Shown here: in pieces, positions 48,388 through 58,500 of the stretch
Numbering within the stretch: position 1 is the first letter of the stretch
Layout of the letters: each line of letters starts with the position of its first letter
Program-made: the position numbers and the translations under genes
DNA from: Oceaniferula marina
Lineage (GTDB): Bacteria > Verrucomicrobiota > Verrucomicrobiia > Verrucomicrobiales > Akkermansiaceae
Direction: 5' to 3'
DNA length: 64,000 bases
Assembly (NCBI RefSeq): GCF_013391475.1
Contig: NZ_JACBAZ010000002.1
Location: 835,837-899,836 of the forward strand
Notes under the pieces: generated by a model
Database searches by the model: none
Seen by the model: only the letters and a program-made list of their open reading frames with translations
What the model was told of the DNA's origin: nothing

Positions 48388-50616
48388 ATGAACAATCCAA
48401 TGAATAGACATGATAGGAAGCCCTTGTGGCTGATTGCCGTAGTAGTCTTCTCTCTGGCATTTCCGTTACAAGCGGGATCCCCTGTGGGGGATAGCCGGGA
48501 TTTGAAACTAGTTGAGAAGTGGGAGAAAGTCGCCAATGGGGTTTTTCGCACAGTGGTAGGAAACCACGATGGTGAGATGCATTACAGTGATCTGGCCGCG
48601 GCTTCACCGAAAATTGAGACCTTGAATCGCTTACCTGATGTTCCGATCAGCAAGGCCTTGAAGTCGGCCAGTTTCCGACTGCTTGCAGACGGTAAGGTGT
48701 TGGTGCGTATCCCGACCGAGCCGGGGGAGAAAATCTATGGTTACGGATTGCAGTTCGACAACACGATGAAGAGCGGGCAGATCGTCGAACTCAAAGTCGA
48801 CCACTTTAAAAAAGGAGGTGGGGCAACCCACGCACCGGTTCCTTTCTATATTTCCAGCAAAGGTTACGGTGTGTTGTTCAATACGGCCAAATACATCAAA
48901 ATCCACAACCAGGTAGGCAGTCGCAAGGATTCAAAACACAACCCGGAGGAAGTTGACCGCAACCCACCGGCCGATGAAAAACAAGCGGGGCCATGGTTGG
49001 CTTTGCCTCCGGGAGATGCCGTTGAAGCATTTATTCACGGTAAAGGGCTCGAGATGGTTGGATTTACCGGGACCAGCTTCCAGGATATTGTTGCTCGTTA
49101 CAACCTGTTCAGTGGTGGTGGGGCAATGCCTCCGCTCTGGGGGCTTGGTTTCTGGCACCGCACGCCTGCCAAGTATTCGGCCGAGCAGACAGCCGCTGAA
49201 ATTGCCGAGTTCGATCAACATCGGATCCCTCTGGATGTCATCGGGTTGGAACCCGGCTGGCAGAGCAAGTCGTATCCGTGCACCTACGAGTGGCAGAAGA
49301 AACGCTTCCCCGATCCCGGGAAGTTTGCCAAGCAGTTGTTGGATGACGGTATTCGCCTTAACCTGTGGGTGAACCCTTATATCTCGAAACACTCAAGGAT
49401 TTATGAAAAAATGAAACCGCTGTCAGGTTCCCACCTTGTCTGGTTAGGGATCGTTCCCGATTACACTTTGCCTGAGGCTCGCCAGTTGTTGGTTGACCAG
49501 CACAAGGAAGATCATTTCGATATCGGGATCTCCGGATATAAAATCGATGAGTGTGACGGCTATGATTTCTGGCTCTGGCCTGACTACGCAACCTTCCCTT
49601 CCGGGACTTCTGCTGAGGTGATGCGCCAGACTTACGGTATGCAGTTGCAGAGTCTGATGCACAAGGAACTGTTTGTGAAGAACAACCAACGGACGTATTC
49701 GCAGGTGCGTGCCAGCAATGGGGCGGCTTCAAGCTACCCCTTTGTGATTTACTCGGATTCCTATGGACATAACCAGTATGTAACCGGTCTGTCTTCGGCC
49801 AGCTTGTCAGGCATTCTTTGGTGCCCTGAAATTCGTAGTGCACGTAACGAACGCGAATGGATCAACCGAATGCATACGGTTTGCTTTTCGCCATTGGCTC
49901 AGCTCAACGCCTGGGCAAGTAAAACCAAACCATGGAGCTATAAAAATGCCACGGACGCGGTGCGAAATACGATTGAGCTGCGTATGCAATTGTTACCTTA
50001 TCTCTACACCGCCTTTGCCAACTACAATCAGCAAGGGATTCCTCCGGTGCGGTCGATGTTGTTGGAAACCGGCGAGGGGAAGGATCAGAGCAAGGAGCAG
50101 GAGCGTAAGTTGGACGGTGAAACCGACCCGTATGCCGATGGGTTTCATCAGAAAATTACCGAGGACAACAGCCTCTATATGTTTGGTCCGGATATTCTTG
50201 TGGCTCCCTTTCTTAACAACTCGACCAAACGTCAGGTTCAGCTGCCTGCCGGAAATTGGTATGATTTTTACACAGGTAAACTGCTAGGAAATGGCAACAA
50301 GATCACGATTACAGCCAAGCAATTCAACGACCTGCCACCGCTGCTCGTCAAGGAGGGTGCGCTGATTCCGATGCTGACAAAGTCGGTGATGAGAACCAAG
50401 GACATCCAAGGTGCTGCGATTGAAATCCGTCATTACGGAAAAAAGGACGGCACCTGCCAGTTGTATGAAGATGACGGTCAAAGTTATGACTTTGAGAAAG
50501 GGGCATACACCTTGCGCACCTTTGCTCTTGAGAGTGGTCAGCTGAAACAGAAGATCGTCAAGAAGGGGGCAAAGCCATTGTATGGTGATGTGTCCCTGCG
50601 CCAGATGACAAAGTAG
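48388..50616 (+). CDS. Secreted GH31 alpha-glucosidase / alpha-xylosidase family enzyme
   Basis: A 742-residue exported enzyme with a signal peptide (cleavage near LQAGS). The N-terminal galactose-mutarotase-like domain is followed by the GH31 barrel: IYGYGLQFDNTMKSG, then PPLWGLGFWHRTPAKYSAEQ, EIAEFDQHRIPLDVIGLEPG, and the nucleophile region GYKIDECDGYD with Asp387. The acid/base Asp is probably in IYSDSYGHNQYVTG. The conserved RMQLLPYLYTAFANYNQQG and the C-terminal domains (DILVAPFLNN…LPAGNWYDFYTGK) are complete. It cleaves alpha-linked glycans; the subfamily and sugar specificity are uncertain. Likely part of one glycan-use cluster with its neighbours. Confidence 0.92.
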   Translation: MNNPMNRHDRKPLWLIAVVVFSLAFPLQAGSPVGDSRDLKLVEKWEKVANGVFRTVVGNHDGEMHYSDLAAASPKIETLNRLPDVPISKALKSASFRLLADGKVLVRIPTEPGEKIYGYGLQFDNTMKSGQIVELKVDHFKKGGGATHAPVPFYISSKGYGVLFNTAKYIKIHNQVGSRKDSKHNPEEVDRNPPADEKQAGPWLALPPGDAVEAFIHGKGLEMVGFTGTSFQDIVARYNLFSGGGAMPPLWGLGFWHRTPAKYSAEQTAAEIAEFDQHRIPLDVIGLEPGWQSKSYPCTYEWQKKRFPDPGKFAKQLLDDGIRLNLWVNPYISKHSRIYEKMKPLSGSHLVWLGIVPDYTLPEARQLLVDQHKEDHFDIGISGYKIDECDGYDFWLWPDYATFPSGTSAEVMRQTYGMQLQSLMHKELFVKNNQRTYSQVRASNGAASSYPFVIYSDSYGHNQYVTGLSSASLSGILWCPEIRSARNEREWINRMHTVCFSPLAQLNAWASKTKPWSYKNATDAVRNTIELRMQLLPYLYTAFANYNQQGIPPVRSMLLETGEGKDQSKEQERKLDGETDPYADGFHQKITEDNSLYMFGPDILVAPFLNNSTKRQVQLPAGNWYDFYTGKLLGNGNKITITAKQFNDLPPLLVKEGALIPMLTKSVMRTKDIQGAAIEIRHYGKKDGTCQLYEDDGQSYDFEKGAYTLRTFALESGQLKQKIVKKGAKPLYGDVSLRQMTK

Positions 50617-50673
50617 AGTGTTGCCCTGGGCTCGGAGTGTAAGTTTTCCGGCGCCCTGGGCGTAGCATTGGGC

Positions 50674-51477
50674 ATGACTAGAACGATAAACCATCCCTTC
50701 TTTTTTGTCCTGATGCTGATGGCCACGGCCATGACTTCGGCAGAGGCGGCCGATACCTTGGCTGGATGGAAGCTCCTCTGGCAGGATGAGTTTGACCAGA
50801 AAACCCTGGATGAAAACAAGTGGACGCGCTGCAAACGTGGCGGCGCCGACTGGAAAAATACCATGTCGGATGCTCCCGAGCTGTTGACCCTTAAGGATGG
50901 AGTCTTGCATTTACGAGGGGTGAAGAACCCGGACACCAAGAAGGATCCCGCTCCCTACCTTACTGCCGGCTTGACCAGCAAGGGGAAGTTTGAGTTTCAG
51001 TATGGCAAGGTGCAGATCAAAGCCCGCTTTAAAAGCGCCCAGGGAGCATGGCCGGCACTCTGGATGCTGGGTTCGAAAAAGGGTTGGCCCGCCAATGGTG
51101 AGATCGATCTGATGGAACACCTGAACTTCGATCATAAAATCTATCAGACGGTGCACTCGGAGTATACGTTCAAGGTCGATAAAACCAATACCCCACCCAA
51201 AGGTTCGACGGCCAAGATTGATCGCGACGTCTGGAACACCTATGGTTGTGAATGGGGTGCTGATCAAATTGTGTTCACGGTCAATGGCAAACCAAGCCAT
51301 ACCTACCCACGTGTTCCCGAAAAAGGAGACAAGCAGTGGCCGTTTGAGCAGCCGTTTTATTTTATCCTATCCATGCAGATCGGCGGTAAATGGGTGAATG
51401 GCTCAGGGGCGACCAACCCCGCTCATTACCCTGCCGGAATGGAGGTCGATTGGGTTCGGGTCTATCAAAAAAAATAA
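50674..51477 (+). CDS. Secreted GH16 endo-beta-glucanase (laminarinase-like)
   Basis: A 267-residue exported enzyme. The ATG at 50674 begins a signal peptide (FFFVLMLMATAMTSAEA); the frame opens at a TTG two codons earlier. It has the GH16 jelly-roll pattern: WKLLWQDEFDQKTLDENKW, YGKVQIKARFKSAQGAWPAL, and the catalytic GEIDLMEH (142-149) with nucleophile and acid/base glutamates in the ExDxxE arrangement (Glu143 and Glu148). It ends VDWVRVYQKK as family members do. It probably hydrolyses beta-1,3- or mixed-linkage glucan such as laminarin. It starts 57 bp after the GH31 stop. Confidence 0.95.
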   Translation: MTRTINHPFFFVLMLMATAMTSAEAADTLAGWKLLWQDEFDQKTLDENKWTRCKRGGADWKNTMSDAPELLTLKDGVLHLRGVKNPDTKKDPAPYLTAGLTSKGKFEFQYGKVQIKARFKSAQGAWPALWMLGSKKGWPANGEIDLMEHLNFDHKIYQTVHSEYTFKVDKTNTPPKGSTAKIDRDVWNTYGCEWGADQIVFTVNGKPSHTYPRVPEKGDKQWPFEQPFYFILSMQIGGKWVNGSGATNPAHYPAGMEVDWVRVYQKK

Positions 51478-51602
51478 GTAAGTAACGAGCGGCGGAATCA
51501 TTTGCTTTATGTTCGCTAGGCGGGAGTTGTTTTTTTGCTCGAAGTAGAGGCAAGACATCGTGCCTTGACGGAACACGATGAGCTGGGGTAGAAACTTCGC
51601 TC

Positions 51603-52856
51603 ATGTGGATGAGCCGAGTAGAAGGAAAAAGAGCAGGTGTGTTGCTCGGAATATGCTTGCTGGCTATTGCCAATGAGCAAGTGGCAGACGCAAGGCCTTC
51701 GCTAGGAGGGCCGGGGTCGGTGGAGGCTTTGGAGGCAGATGATGCCAGACCGGATCAGTCGCACACCGGGAAAGACTTGCTCAAGGAGTGGAAAGATTAC
51801 AAAACGTCGCTGAAGGATCGGACGGGTTTTTCATGGAGCACGGATTACACCGCTTATTACTTTGGCAGTTCTGGTGACTTTGGCCCCAATGAAGCAGGTA
51901 GTGGAATCTTTCGATTGTACGGATCCTGGGACTTGGTTGGGCGGGGGACTGAGAATCAGGGAGGGCTGGTCTACAAGGTGGAGCACCGTCATCGCTATTC
52001 TGAAAGCTCACCGTCGTCTTACAGTTTGGATGCCGGCAATGTTGGCGTGGTTGGCGGGCCGTTCAGTAATAACAACCTGCGGCTAACCAATCTTTACTGG
52101 AAACAAAAGTTTTGCGACGGACAGGGGACTTTCTTGTTTGGTTATCTTGATGCCACCGATTTTGTGGATGTTTATGCTCTGGCAAACCCATGGACTGCCT
52201 TTACCAACCTGGCATTCAGCACGGGGTCGTCATCCATTGCCTTGCCCAACGATGCCACTTTTGGCCTCGCAGCCGGCTATTGGTTGTCGGACCAAGTGTA
52301 TGTGCTGGGTAGCATGACGGATTTGAATGCAGACCCGACGGATCCTTTTCAGAGCACGGAATATTTTTTCACCGAGCATGAGTATTTCAAGAGCATTGAG
52401 TTCGGGTGGACGACGTCTCAAGACCGGTCGTATGTGAATAATGTACATCTAACGTTTTGGCACGTGGATGATGTCGAGGCTGCGGGGACCCCGGATGGCT
52501 GGGGGGTGAATTTTTCCGCATCCTACTGGATCAATGATTGCTGGATGCCATTTTTTCGGGCTGGTTACACCGAAGACGGTGGCAGTTTGCTTGAAGCCTC
52601 TGTCTCGGCTGGTGTCGGGGTGAACCCTATCCGCGGTAATGATCTACTTGGGATTGCGGTGAACTGGGGAAAACCGAATGAGGACACCTTCGGCCCGGAC
52701 CTTGATGACCAGTATGCCATCGAGATTTTTTACCGCTATCAGCTCACGGAGAACATTGCAATTACTCCGGATATCCAGTGGTTGATTGACCCCGCCTTGA
52801 ACCCGGAGGACGATAGTTTGTTTTTGGCAGGTGTGCGGGGACGTATTTCGTTCTAA
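51603..52856 (+). CDS. Outer-membrane carbohydrate porin-like protein (OprB-like)
   Basis: A 417-residue outer-membrane beta-barrel. A signal peptide (about 8-31) is followed by a short polar segment and a 340-residue run of alternating strands rich in Tyr, Trp, Phe and Gly (TDYTAYYFGSSGDFGPNEA, FRLYGSWDLVGRGTENQG, LRLTNLYWKQKFCDGQGTF, GVNFSASYWINDCWMPFFRA). It ends in the aromatic residue needed for barrel assembly (GRISF). This fits the OprB carbohydrate-selective porin family. Position after the glycosidases suggests it admits their oligosaccharide products. The family call is moderately sure, the barrel call firm. Confidence 0.8.
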   Translation: MWMSRVEGKRAGVLLGICLLAIANEQVADARPSLGGPGSVEALEADDARPDQSHTGKDLLKEWKDYKTSLKDRTGFSWSTDYTAYYFGSSGDFGPNEAGSGIFRLYGSWDLVGRGTENQGGLVYKVEHRHRYSESSPSSYSLDAGNVGVVGGPFSNNNLRLTNLYWKQKFCDGQGTFLFGYLDATDFVDVYALANPWTAFTNLAFSTGSSSIALPNDATFGLAAGYWLSDQVYVLGSMTDLNADPTDPFQSTEYFFTEHEYFKSIEFGWTTSQDRSYVNNVHLTFWHVDDVEAAGTPDGWGVNFSASYWINDCWMPFFRAGYTEDGGSLLEASVSAGVGVNPIRGNDLLGIAVNWGKPNEDTFGPDLDDQYAIEIFYRYQLTENIAITPDIQWLIDPALNPEDDSLFLAGVRGRISF

Positions 52857-52924
52857 CCCTGAAATACCTATTGCGATTCCGTGAATCTGATGCGATGATT
52901 GAGATTCTAACGTAATGTAGAAAG

Positions 52925-54166
52925 ATGAAACAACTAATAGCCCCCATTTTACTGGCTGGTTTTTTTGCCGGTTTTAGCCATGCGAGCGAGGAAAGCAAAA
53001 CCTGGCCTGCAACAGACAAGGCAAAGAAGTTTGTCAAGGATACCATTGTCATCGACATGTTTGCCAGCCCACACGGGACTGGATGGACGGAGGACAAGCA
53101 TTTTCACAACTATCTGAACAGGGCCCGAGGTGCGGGTATTACCGGGAGTGAAATGACGCTTGCCGCGGGCAGCTACACCTTCGATCAGTTCTTGAATGAA
53201 CATTACCAGTACCGGAGGGTCATGGCCCAGACCCCGGGTAAGTATGTGTTTGTTCGTTCGATTCGTGATATTGAGCATGCTCATATCACGGGCAAGACGG
53301 CTGTGATTTGGAATTCCCAGACGGCAACCATCCTCGATGGTGATTTGAAGAAGATTCCAGCGCTCAAGGAGATGGGGCTTGCCAGCATGATTTTATCCTA
53401 CAATGACCTGTTCCGGACGGGGTCGGGCAGCTTGGCGGAATATAACGGCAATACCACCGGAGTAACCGCCTGGGGGCTCTCCATTGTCGATGAACTGGTG
53501 AAGTATGGCATTATTGTGGATCTCAGTCATATGGGGCCTCTGACCACCAAAGGCATTATGGATCACATGGATAAAAACCATCCGGGCGTACCTTATGTCT
53601 TTACCCATTCATTGCCGGCCGGGCTTTACAAGGATGTGCCAAAGGCCACACCCAAAGGCTGCTACCGGAATATTTCAGATGAGGAGGCCAAACGTGCCGC
53701 CAAATCCGGAGGATACGTTTCGCCAACCTTCACTGAGTGGATGATGGACGGGATTTGGCCGGATGACATCACGCCTGCTCATTGTGCGGATATGATCGAT
53801 TATTATGTCAAGTTGGTGGGCGTGGATCATGTTGGTATTGCAACCGATGACATGTTTACTCTCAAACCGACGATGAACTTCGTGAACGCCAACCCGAATT
53901 TGTACAACGATGGCGGATACATGGTCAAAGCATTCAAAGCAGGGGCTGATGGGTGCGGTGAGTTGGCAAAAATTTTGCCAGCAATCACAGATGAACTTTG
54001 GAAGCGCGGATACAAAAATGAAGACCTCGTAAAAATCTACGGAGGAAACAAGATGCGGGTTTTCCAGCAGGTTTGGGAAGGTGTTTCTCCAAAGCAGCAA
54101 AAGGCTGATGAGGCGGATCGAATCAAGTTGCGTAAGGAACTGAAGCAACGTTTTGAATCACGTTGA
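52925..54166 (+). CDS. Secreted membrane dipeptidase-like protein (peptidase M19 fold) with altered metal site
   Basis: A 413-residue protein with a signal peptide ([20 protein letters not shown]). The M19 amidohydrolase fold is evident: [60 protein letters not shown] and the C-terminal [15 protein letters not shown]. The two histidines (DLSH, FTHS) and a late Asp are kept. However, the N-terminal DGHND zinc motif is replaced by DMFASPHG and the bridging Glu (IEG) by NSQ. It may therefore have lost dipeptidase activity or use another metal arrangement. It follows the porin by 68 bp. Confidence 0.82.
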   Translation: MKQLIAPILLAGFFAGFSHASEESKTWPATDKAKKFVKDTIVIDMFASPHGTGWTEDKHFHNYLNRARGAGITGSEMTLAAGSYTFDQFLNEHYQYRRVMAQTPGKYVFVRSIRDIEHAHITGKTAVIWNSQTATILDGDLKKIPALKEMGLASMILSYNDLFRTGSGSLAEYNGNTTGVTAWGLSIVDELVKYGIIVDLSHMGPLTTKGIMDHMDKNHPGVPYVFTHSLPAGLYKDVPKATPKGCYRNISDEEAKRAAKSGGYVSPTFTEWMMDGIWPDDITPAHCADMIDYYVKLVGVDHVGIATDDMFTLKPTMNFVNANPNLYNDGGYMVKAFKAGADGCGELAKILPAITDELWKRGYKNEDLVKIYGGNKMRVFQQVWEGVSPKQQKADEADRIKLRKELKQRFESR

Positions 54167-54272
54167 TAGAATATGACATGGCCATTGACCACGAGGGTGA
54201 TGATTCTCATCGGTTGGATGTCGAGATAATCATTTGACGGTTAACGGCTCTGTGTGTAATTGTATGACTCTT

Positions 54273-54623
54273 ATGAAAAAACATATTGTACTCGCTGTTG
54301 GTGTCGTTTGTTCCTTGGGGCTCGGTCTGGGCTCTGTTTCTGCTAAGGATAAAGGAAAGAGTGGTAAGAAAGCGAAAAAGGAACACAAGCATGATAAGGA
54401 CCACAAGAAGCATCATGACAAGGATCACCCCGGAAAGCACAAGGGGCATGATAAAGATCACCCTGGAAAGCATAAAGGCCATGACAAAAATGGTAAGCAT
54501 GACAAGGATTGGGATGACCATAAAAAAGATCTGGAGAAAGACATTCGCAAGGAAATCGACAAGGATGTGGATGATGCCAAGGATGAGGCCCGTAAGGAAA
54601 TTCGCAAGGCTTTGAAGAACTAA
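54273..54623 (+). CDS. Small secreted His/Lys/Asp-rich protein
   Basis: A 116-residue exported protein; the start MKKHIVLAVGVVCSL gives a signal peptide cleaved near SVSA. The mature part is extremely rich in Lys, His and Asp, with a direct repeat of HDKDHPGKHKG (two copies) and related HDKDH units, then a charged helix (KKDLEKDIRKEIDKDVDDAKD). The composition suggests divalent-metal binding (Ni, Zn, Ca) or polyanion binding; this is inference. No homologue is recognised. It is followed by a terminator. Confidence 0.75.
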   Translation: MKKHIVLAVGVVCSLGLGLGSVSAKDKGKSGKKAKKEHKHDKDHKKHHDKDHPGKHKGHDKDHPGKHKGHDKNGKHDKDWDDHKKDLEKDIRKEIDKDVDDAKDEARKEIRKALKN

Positions 54624-54641
54624 ATCTGAATGGATTGAATC

Positions 54642-54682
54642 AACCCTTCCGGGATATTCCTCGGGAGGGTTGCTTTGTTTGA
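54642..54682 (+). terminator. Terminator after the His-rich protein gene
   Basis: AACCCTTCC (54642-54650) pairs with GGGAGGGTT (54663-54671) with minor imperfection, followed by GCTTTGTTT. It lies about 20 bp after the stop codon. Confidence 0.65.
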
Positions 54683-54720
54683 TTGCGTTTTACGAACACA
54701 TATTGTCCACCACGGCTCGC

Positions 54721-55446
54721 ATGTCAGTCCCATCCTACGAATCGGATCAGTTGTTGAATGAGTATTTGTTGATGCATTATGGCTCTGATGAGCAAGTGAT
54801 GCCGTGGTCGTTTGGTCCGCAGGAAGCCCTGCATTTTCCCGTGCGTACGGTTGCCCGGTTCTCTGACAAGCCTGTGGCGCGTTCGCTTGATCTAGGCTGT
54901 GCTGTGGGTCGCTCCTCCTTTGAGCTGAGCCGAAGCTCCGGAGAGGTCCTCGGGCTTGATTTTTCAGCCAATTTTATTGCTGCGGCCCAGCACTTGAAGG
55001 AACAGGGTTGTTTGTATTATCCGGTGAAGGAAATTGGGGATCGCGAGTCCCAGGCGGTGGCCCGGGTGCCGGACGGTTGCCATTCCGAGCAGTGTCACTT
55101 TCTGCAGGGGGACGCGATGAACCTGCCATCGGATCTTGGATGTTTTGACCGTGTGCACGCGGCTAACTTGATTTGCCGCTTGTCGGATCCGGTGAAGTTG
55201 TTGGATCGTTTGCCATCTTTGGTCCGGACTGGGGGTGAGCTGGTGCTGGCGACGCCTTGCACCTGGTTGGATAGCTTTACGGCTCCGGATAAACAGCCTG
55301 GTGGAGATACCTTTGAGTGGCTGAGGCAAAAGCTCGATGCCAGCTTCGATTTGGACCTGCAGGTGGATGAGCCATTTGTTATCAGGGAAACGGCCCGTAA
55401 GTTCCAGTGGTCGGTTTCCTTGGTCACCCGCTGGCAGAAGAGGTAG
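54721..55446 (+). CDS. Putative 4-mercaptohistidine N1-methyltransferase (OvoA C-terminal domain, stand-alone)
   Basis: A 241-residue SAM-dependent methyltransferase. The start at 54721 (MSVPSYESDQLLNEYLLMHYG) fits the family; the frame opens at a TTG inside the preceding terminator. Motif I is LDLGCAVGRSSFELSRSSG, followed by VLGLDFSANFIAAAQHLK, QGDAMNLPSDLGCFDRVHAA, NLICRLSDPVKLLDRLP, GGELVLATPCTWLDSFT and the C-terminal EPFVIRETARKFQWSVSLVT. This is the pattern of TIGR04345, the methylating domain of the ovothiol synthase OvoA. Here it is a separate protein, and no sulfoxide-synthase domain (DinB_2 plus FGE-sulfatase) is encoded in the window. Confidence 0.85.
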   Translation: MSVPSYESDQLLNEYLLMHYGSDEQVMPWSFGPQEALHFPVRTVARFSDKPVARSLDLGCAVGRSSFELSRSSGEVLGLDFSANFIAAAQHLKEQGCLYYPVKEIGDRESQAVARVPDGCHSEQCHFLQGDAMNLPSDLGCFDRVHAANLICRLSDPVKLLDRLPSLVRTGGELVLATPCTWLDSFTAPDKQPGGDTFEWLRQKLDASFDLDLQVDEPFVIRETARKFQWSVSLVTRWQKR

Positions 55447-55587
55447 CTTCAGGCTGTTGGTTGTTGGTTTGTTTGATTCGGTCAGGATTAAACGAAATTA
55501 CACATGACAGATGTTGTGCCTTGTGCTGTAGTGTAAAACTGTATCGGGACTTCCCCTTGATTTGCTAACCATAACCTTCAAAATAAA

Positions 55588-58500
55588 ATGAAAGCTTCTT
55601 ATTTCATGCTCGCGGTCACCGCTGCGATAGGTATGATGACCTGTTCGTGGGTTGGTGCTCAGAGCGAGCCTTCCGCGGATTTTAAACAACAGATTCAAGC
55701 TCTTGAGTGGCGATGTGTCGGCCCTCATGTTGGCAACCGTGGAACGACGGTTGCCTTGGATCCAACAGATCGCAATGTATTCTATCATGGTCATTCATCC
55801 GGAGGTGTTTGGAAAAGCGAGGATGCCGGTCAATACTGGATTCCGATCTCCGATAAACATTTCAAGGTTGGCTCGATTGGAGCCATGGCGGTGGCACCGA
55901 GCGAACCCAAGGTTCTTTATGTGGGAACCGGAGAGCCTCAGCTTCGGGACTGTGTTTCCTGGGGTGATGGAATGTATAAATCCACAGATGGAGGTTTGAG
56001 CTGGAAGCATATTGGACTCGAGCAGAGTAGGAATATATCACGGGTACGAATTCACCCCACCAACCCTGACCGGGTTTATGTGTCGGTGATTGGTAATCCT
56101 TTTGGCCCGAGCAAAGAACGAGGAGTCTACCGGACGGACGACGGAGGAAAGACGTGGAAGCAAATCTTTTTTAAACATGAGCAGGCGGGTGTGATCGACC
56201 TGGTTTTATGTGAACACGACCCAAACATCCTCTATGCCTCGACTTTCGAGGTGATTCGGCGGACCTGGGGCTTGAAGGCCGGTGGACCCAACAGTGGCAT
56301 TTTCAAGTCGACCGATGGCGGGGACACATGGACCGAGTTGTCGAAGAACTCCGGTTTGCCAGTAGGCGACTGGGGCAGGGTGGGCTTGGCTCACTCCAAG
56401 ACGATGCCAAACAGAATATCGGCCTTGATCGATTCGAAGGAAAAGAACGGTTTGTATCAGTCGGAAGATGGAGGGGAGACTTGGAAGTTCGTTTCAGATG
56501 ATATCAACATTACCCAGAGACCATTTTATTATCATCATTTGCATGCCAGCCCGCACAATGGGGACGAGTTGTGGGTATTGAGCAACAAGCTCTGGCAATC
56601 GATGGACGGAGGTAAGACCTGGAAGCAACGTTCGGGCACCAAGGATGATTTCCATGATATGGCATTTGATCCTACCGACCCGGATCGATTGATCATCACC
56701 CATGACGGGGGCGCAATGTGCTCATTGAATGGAGGCAAGACATGGTCGACTCCTTTCACCCAACCAAACCAACAGATTTACCGCATCGATGTGGATGATC
56801 AGTTTCCGTATAACCTTTATGGAAATTGCCAGGATTTGATTGGCTACAAAGTGCCGTCGGCTTCTTTGTATGGGGGTATTTCAATTGCAGAGGTTACGGT
56901 CATCGGTAGTGGCGAATCGGGGGCTACGGTTCCTCATCCAAAAGACCCGGATCTTGTCTATCACCTTGCGCAAAGTTCTTTTGCCGCAGGCGGGTGTCCG
57001 ATCCAACGTGTCAATCTCAAGACCGGACAGTGGGAGCATGTCAACGTCTGGCCCATGCCCACCTTTGGAGAGGGGCAGAGTAAGGCGAAGTACCGGTTTA
57101 ACTGGCACGCCCCGATTGTCATCGATCCCTTTGATGCCGAGACCTTGTATACGGCTGCCGAGTATGTGTTTCGGAGCCGTGACCGGGGGCAGTCATGGGA
57201 AGTGATCAGCCCGGTGTTGACCAAGGATGACGAGTCCAAACAGCAGGCCGGTGGATCGCCATCTTCGTTAGAGACATCCGGTCAGGAGGCCTACAATACG
57301 ATTCACCGGATGGTGGCATCGAAGGTGAAAGAAGGGGTGCTTTGGACTGGTAGCGATTGTGGGTTGGTGCATGTTTCCGTTGATGGCGGAAAAAACTGGC
57401 AGAAGGTGACGCCTCCCGATTTGAAACCTGACTCTGACGTGTATGAGATTGAAGCTTCACCTCACGAGGCGGGCACGGCTTACCTTGCAATCAGCCGGTA
57501 CCGGACGGCCAATGATTTTTTGCCTTACCTTTACAAGACGAATGATTTTGGAAAGACATGGGTGAATTTGAGTCCGAATTTCCCTCAGGACGAAATCACG
57601 CGAACCATCCGTGAAGATACGGTTCGCAGGGGCTTGCTTTTTGTTGGCACAGAAACCGGAGTGTTTGTGTCCTTGAACGATGGAGAGTCCTGGCAGCGTT
57701 TGAATTTGAACCTGCCAGCCGTGGCGGTGCACGATATCGAGGTGAAGCATGAGGACCTTTGCATTGCCACTCATGGCAGGAGTTTTTGGATCCTCGATGA
57801 TATCAGCCCCTTGCGTCAGCATATGAGCGACAAGGATGAAAACAAAGCCTGGTTGTACCGTCCACGAGACCATACACGGATTGGGATCAATTGGTGGGCA
57901 CTCTACGGAGGAGGTGTAGGAGGTGGGCAAAAGAATTACTTCGTGCAGAATGGCAGGATGGGTCACACGTTCATCGAGCTGGGTGTGGTGAACGGAGAGC
58001 GAAAGCGCCGCTTTCTGGATGCTGGAGATGCCCGTCCCCGTGGGGCCATCATTTACTACTCTCTCCCCAGGGGGGTAAAAGATGTAAGCCTGACGATTCT
58101 CGACAGTGAGCAGCGCGAGGTTTCTAAATATGAGGGTGAGCAGCTCGGCTCGAAGCCTGGCTTGAACCGGATGATTTGGGGCATGACCTATCCTGATGTT
58201 CCGCGGGTTCCAGGCAAGCCCCCGGCAGGTGTGCTGGTCGAGGCCAAGCCGGGAATGTACATGGCCAAGCTGACGGTTGACGGTAAGTCCCAGACCCAGT
58301 CGTTCCGTCTGAGCATGAACCCGAATGAGACGTGGACCCAGGAAGACGCCGATGCCCGCTTTGATCTCTGGTGGAGATTGCGTTCGATTTTTGAGCGCTC
58401 TCATCTCGCGATCAATGAGGCCATGAAGCTTGCTGAAGAAGCCGGAGAAGACTCGGAGATCGCCAAACAGGCGTCGGCCTTCAGCGGAAAGCTCGTTCCC

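Noticed and set aside
54286-54615. 109-codon frame overlapping the His-rich protein gene
   Set aside because: Second frame of a low-complexity repeat; it gives a Met/Lys/Arg-rich product, whereas the first frame has a proper signal peptide.
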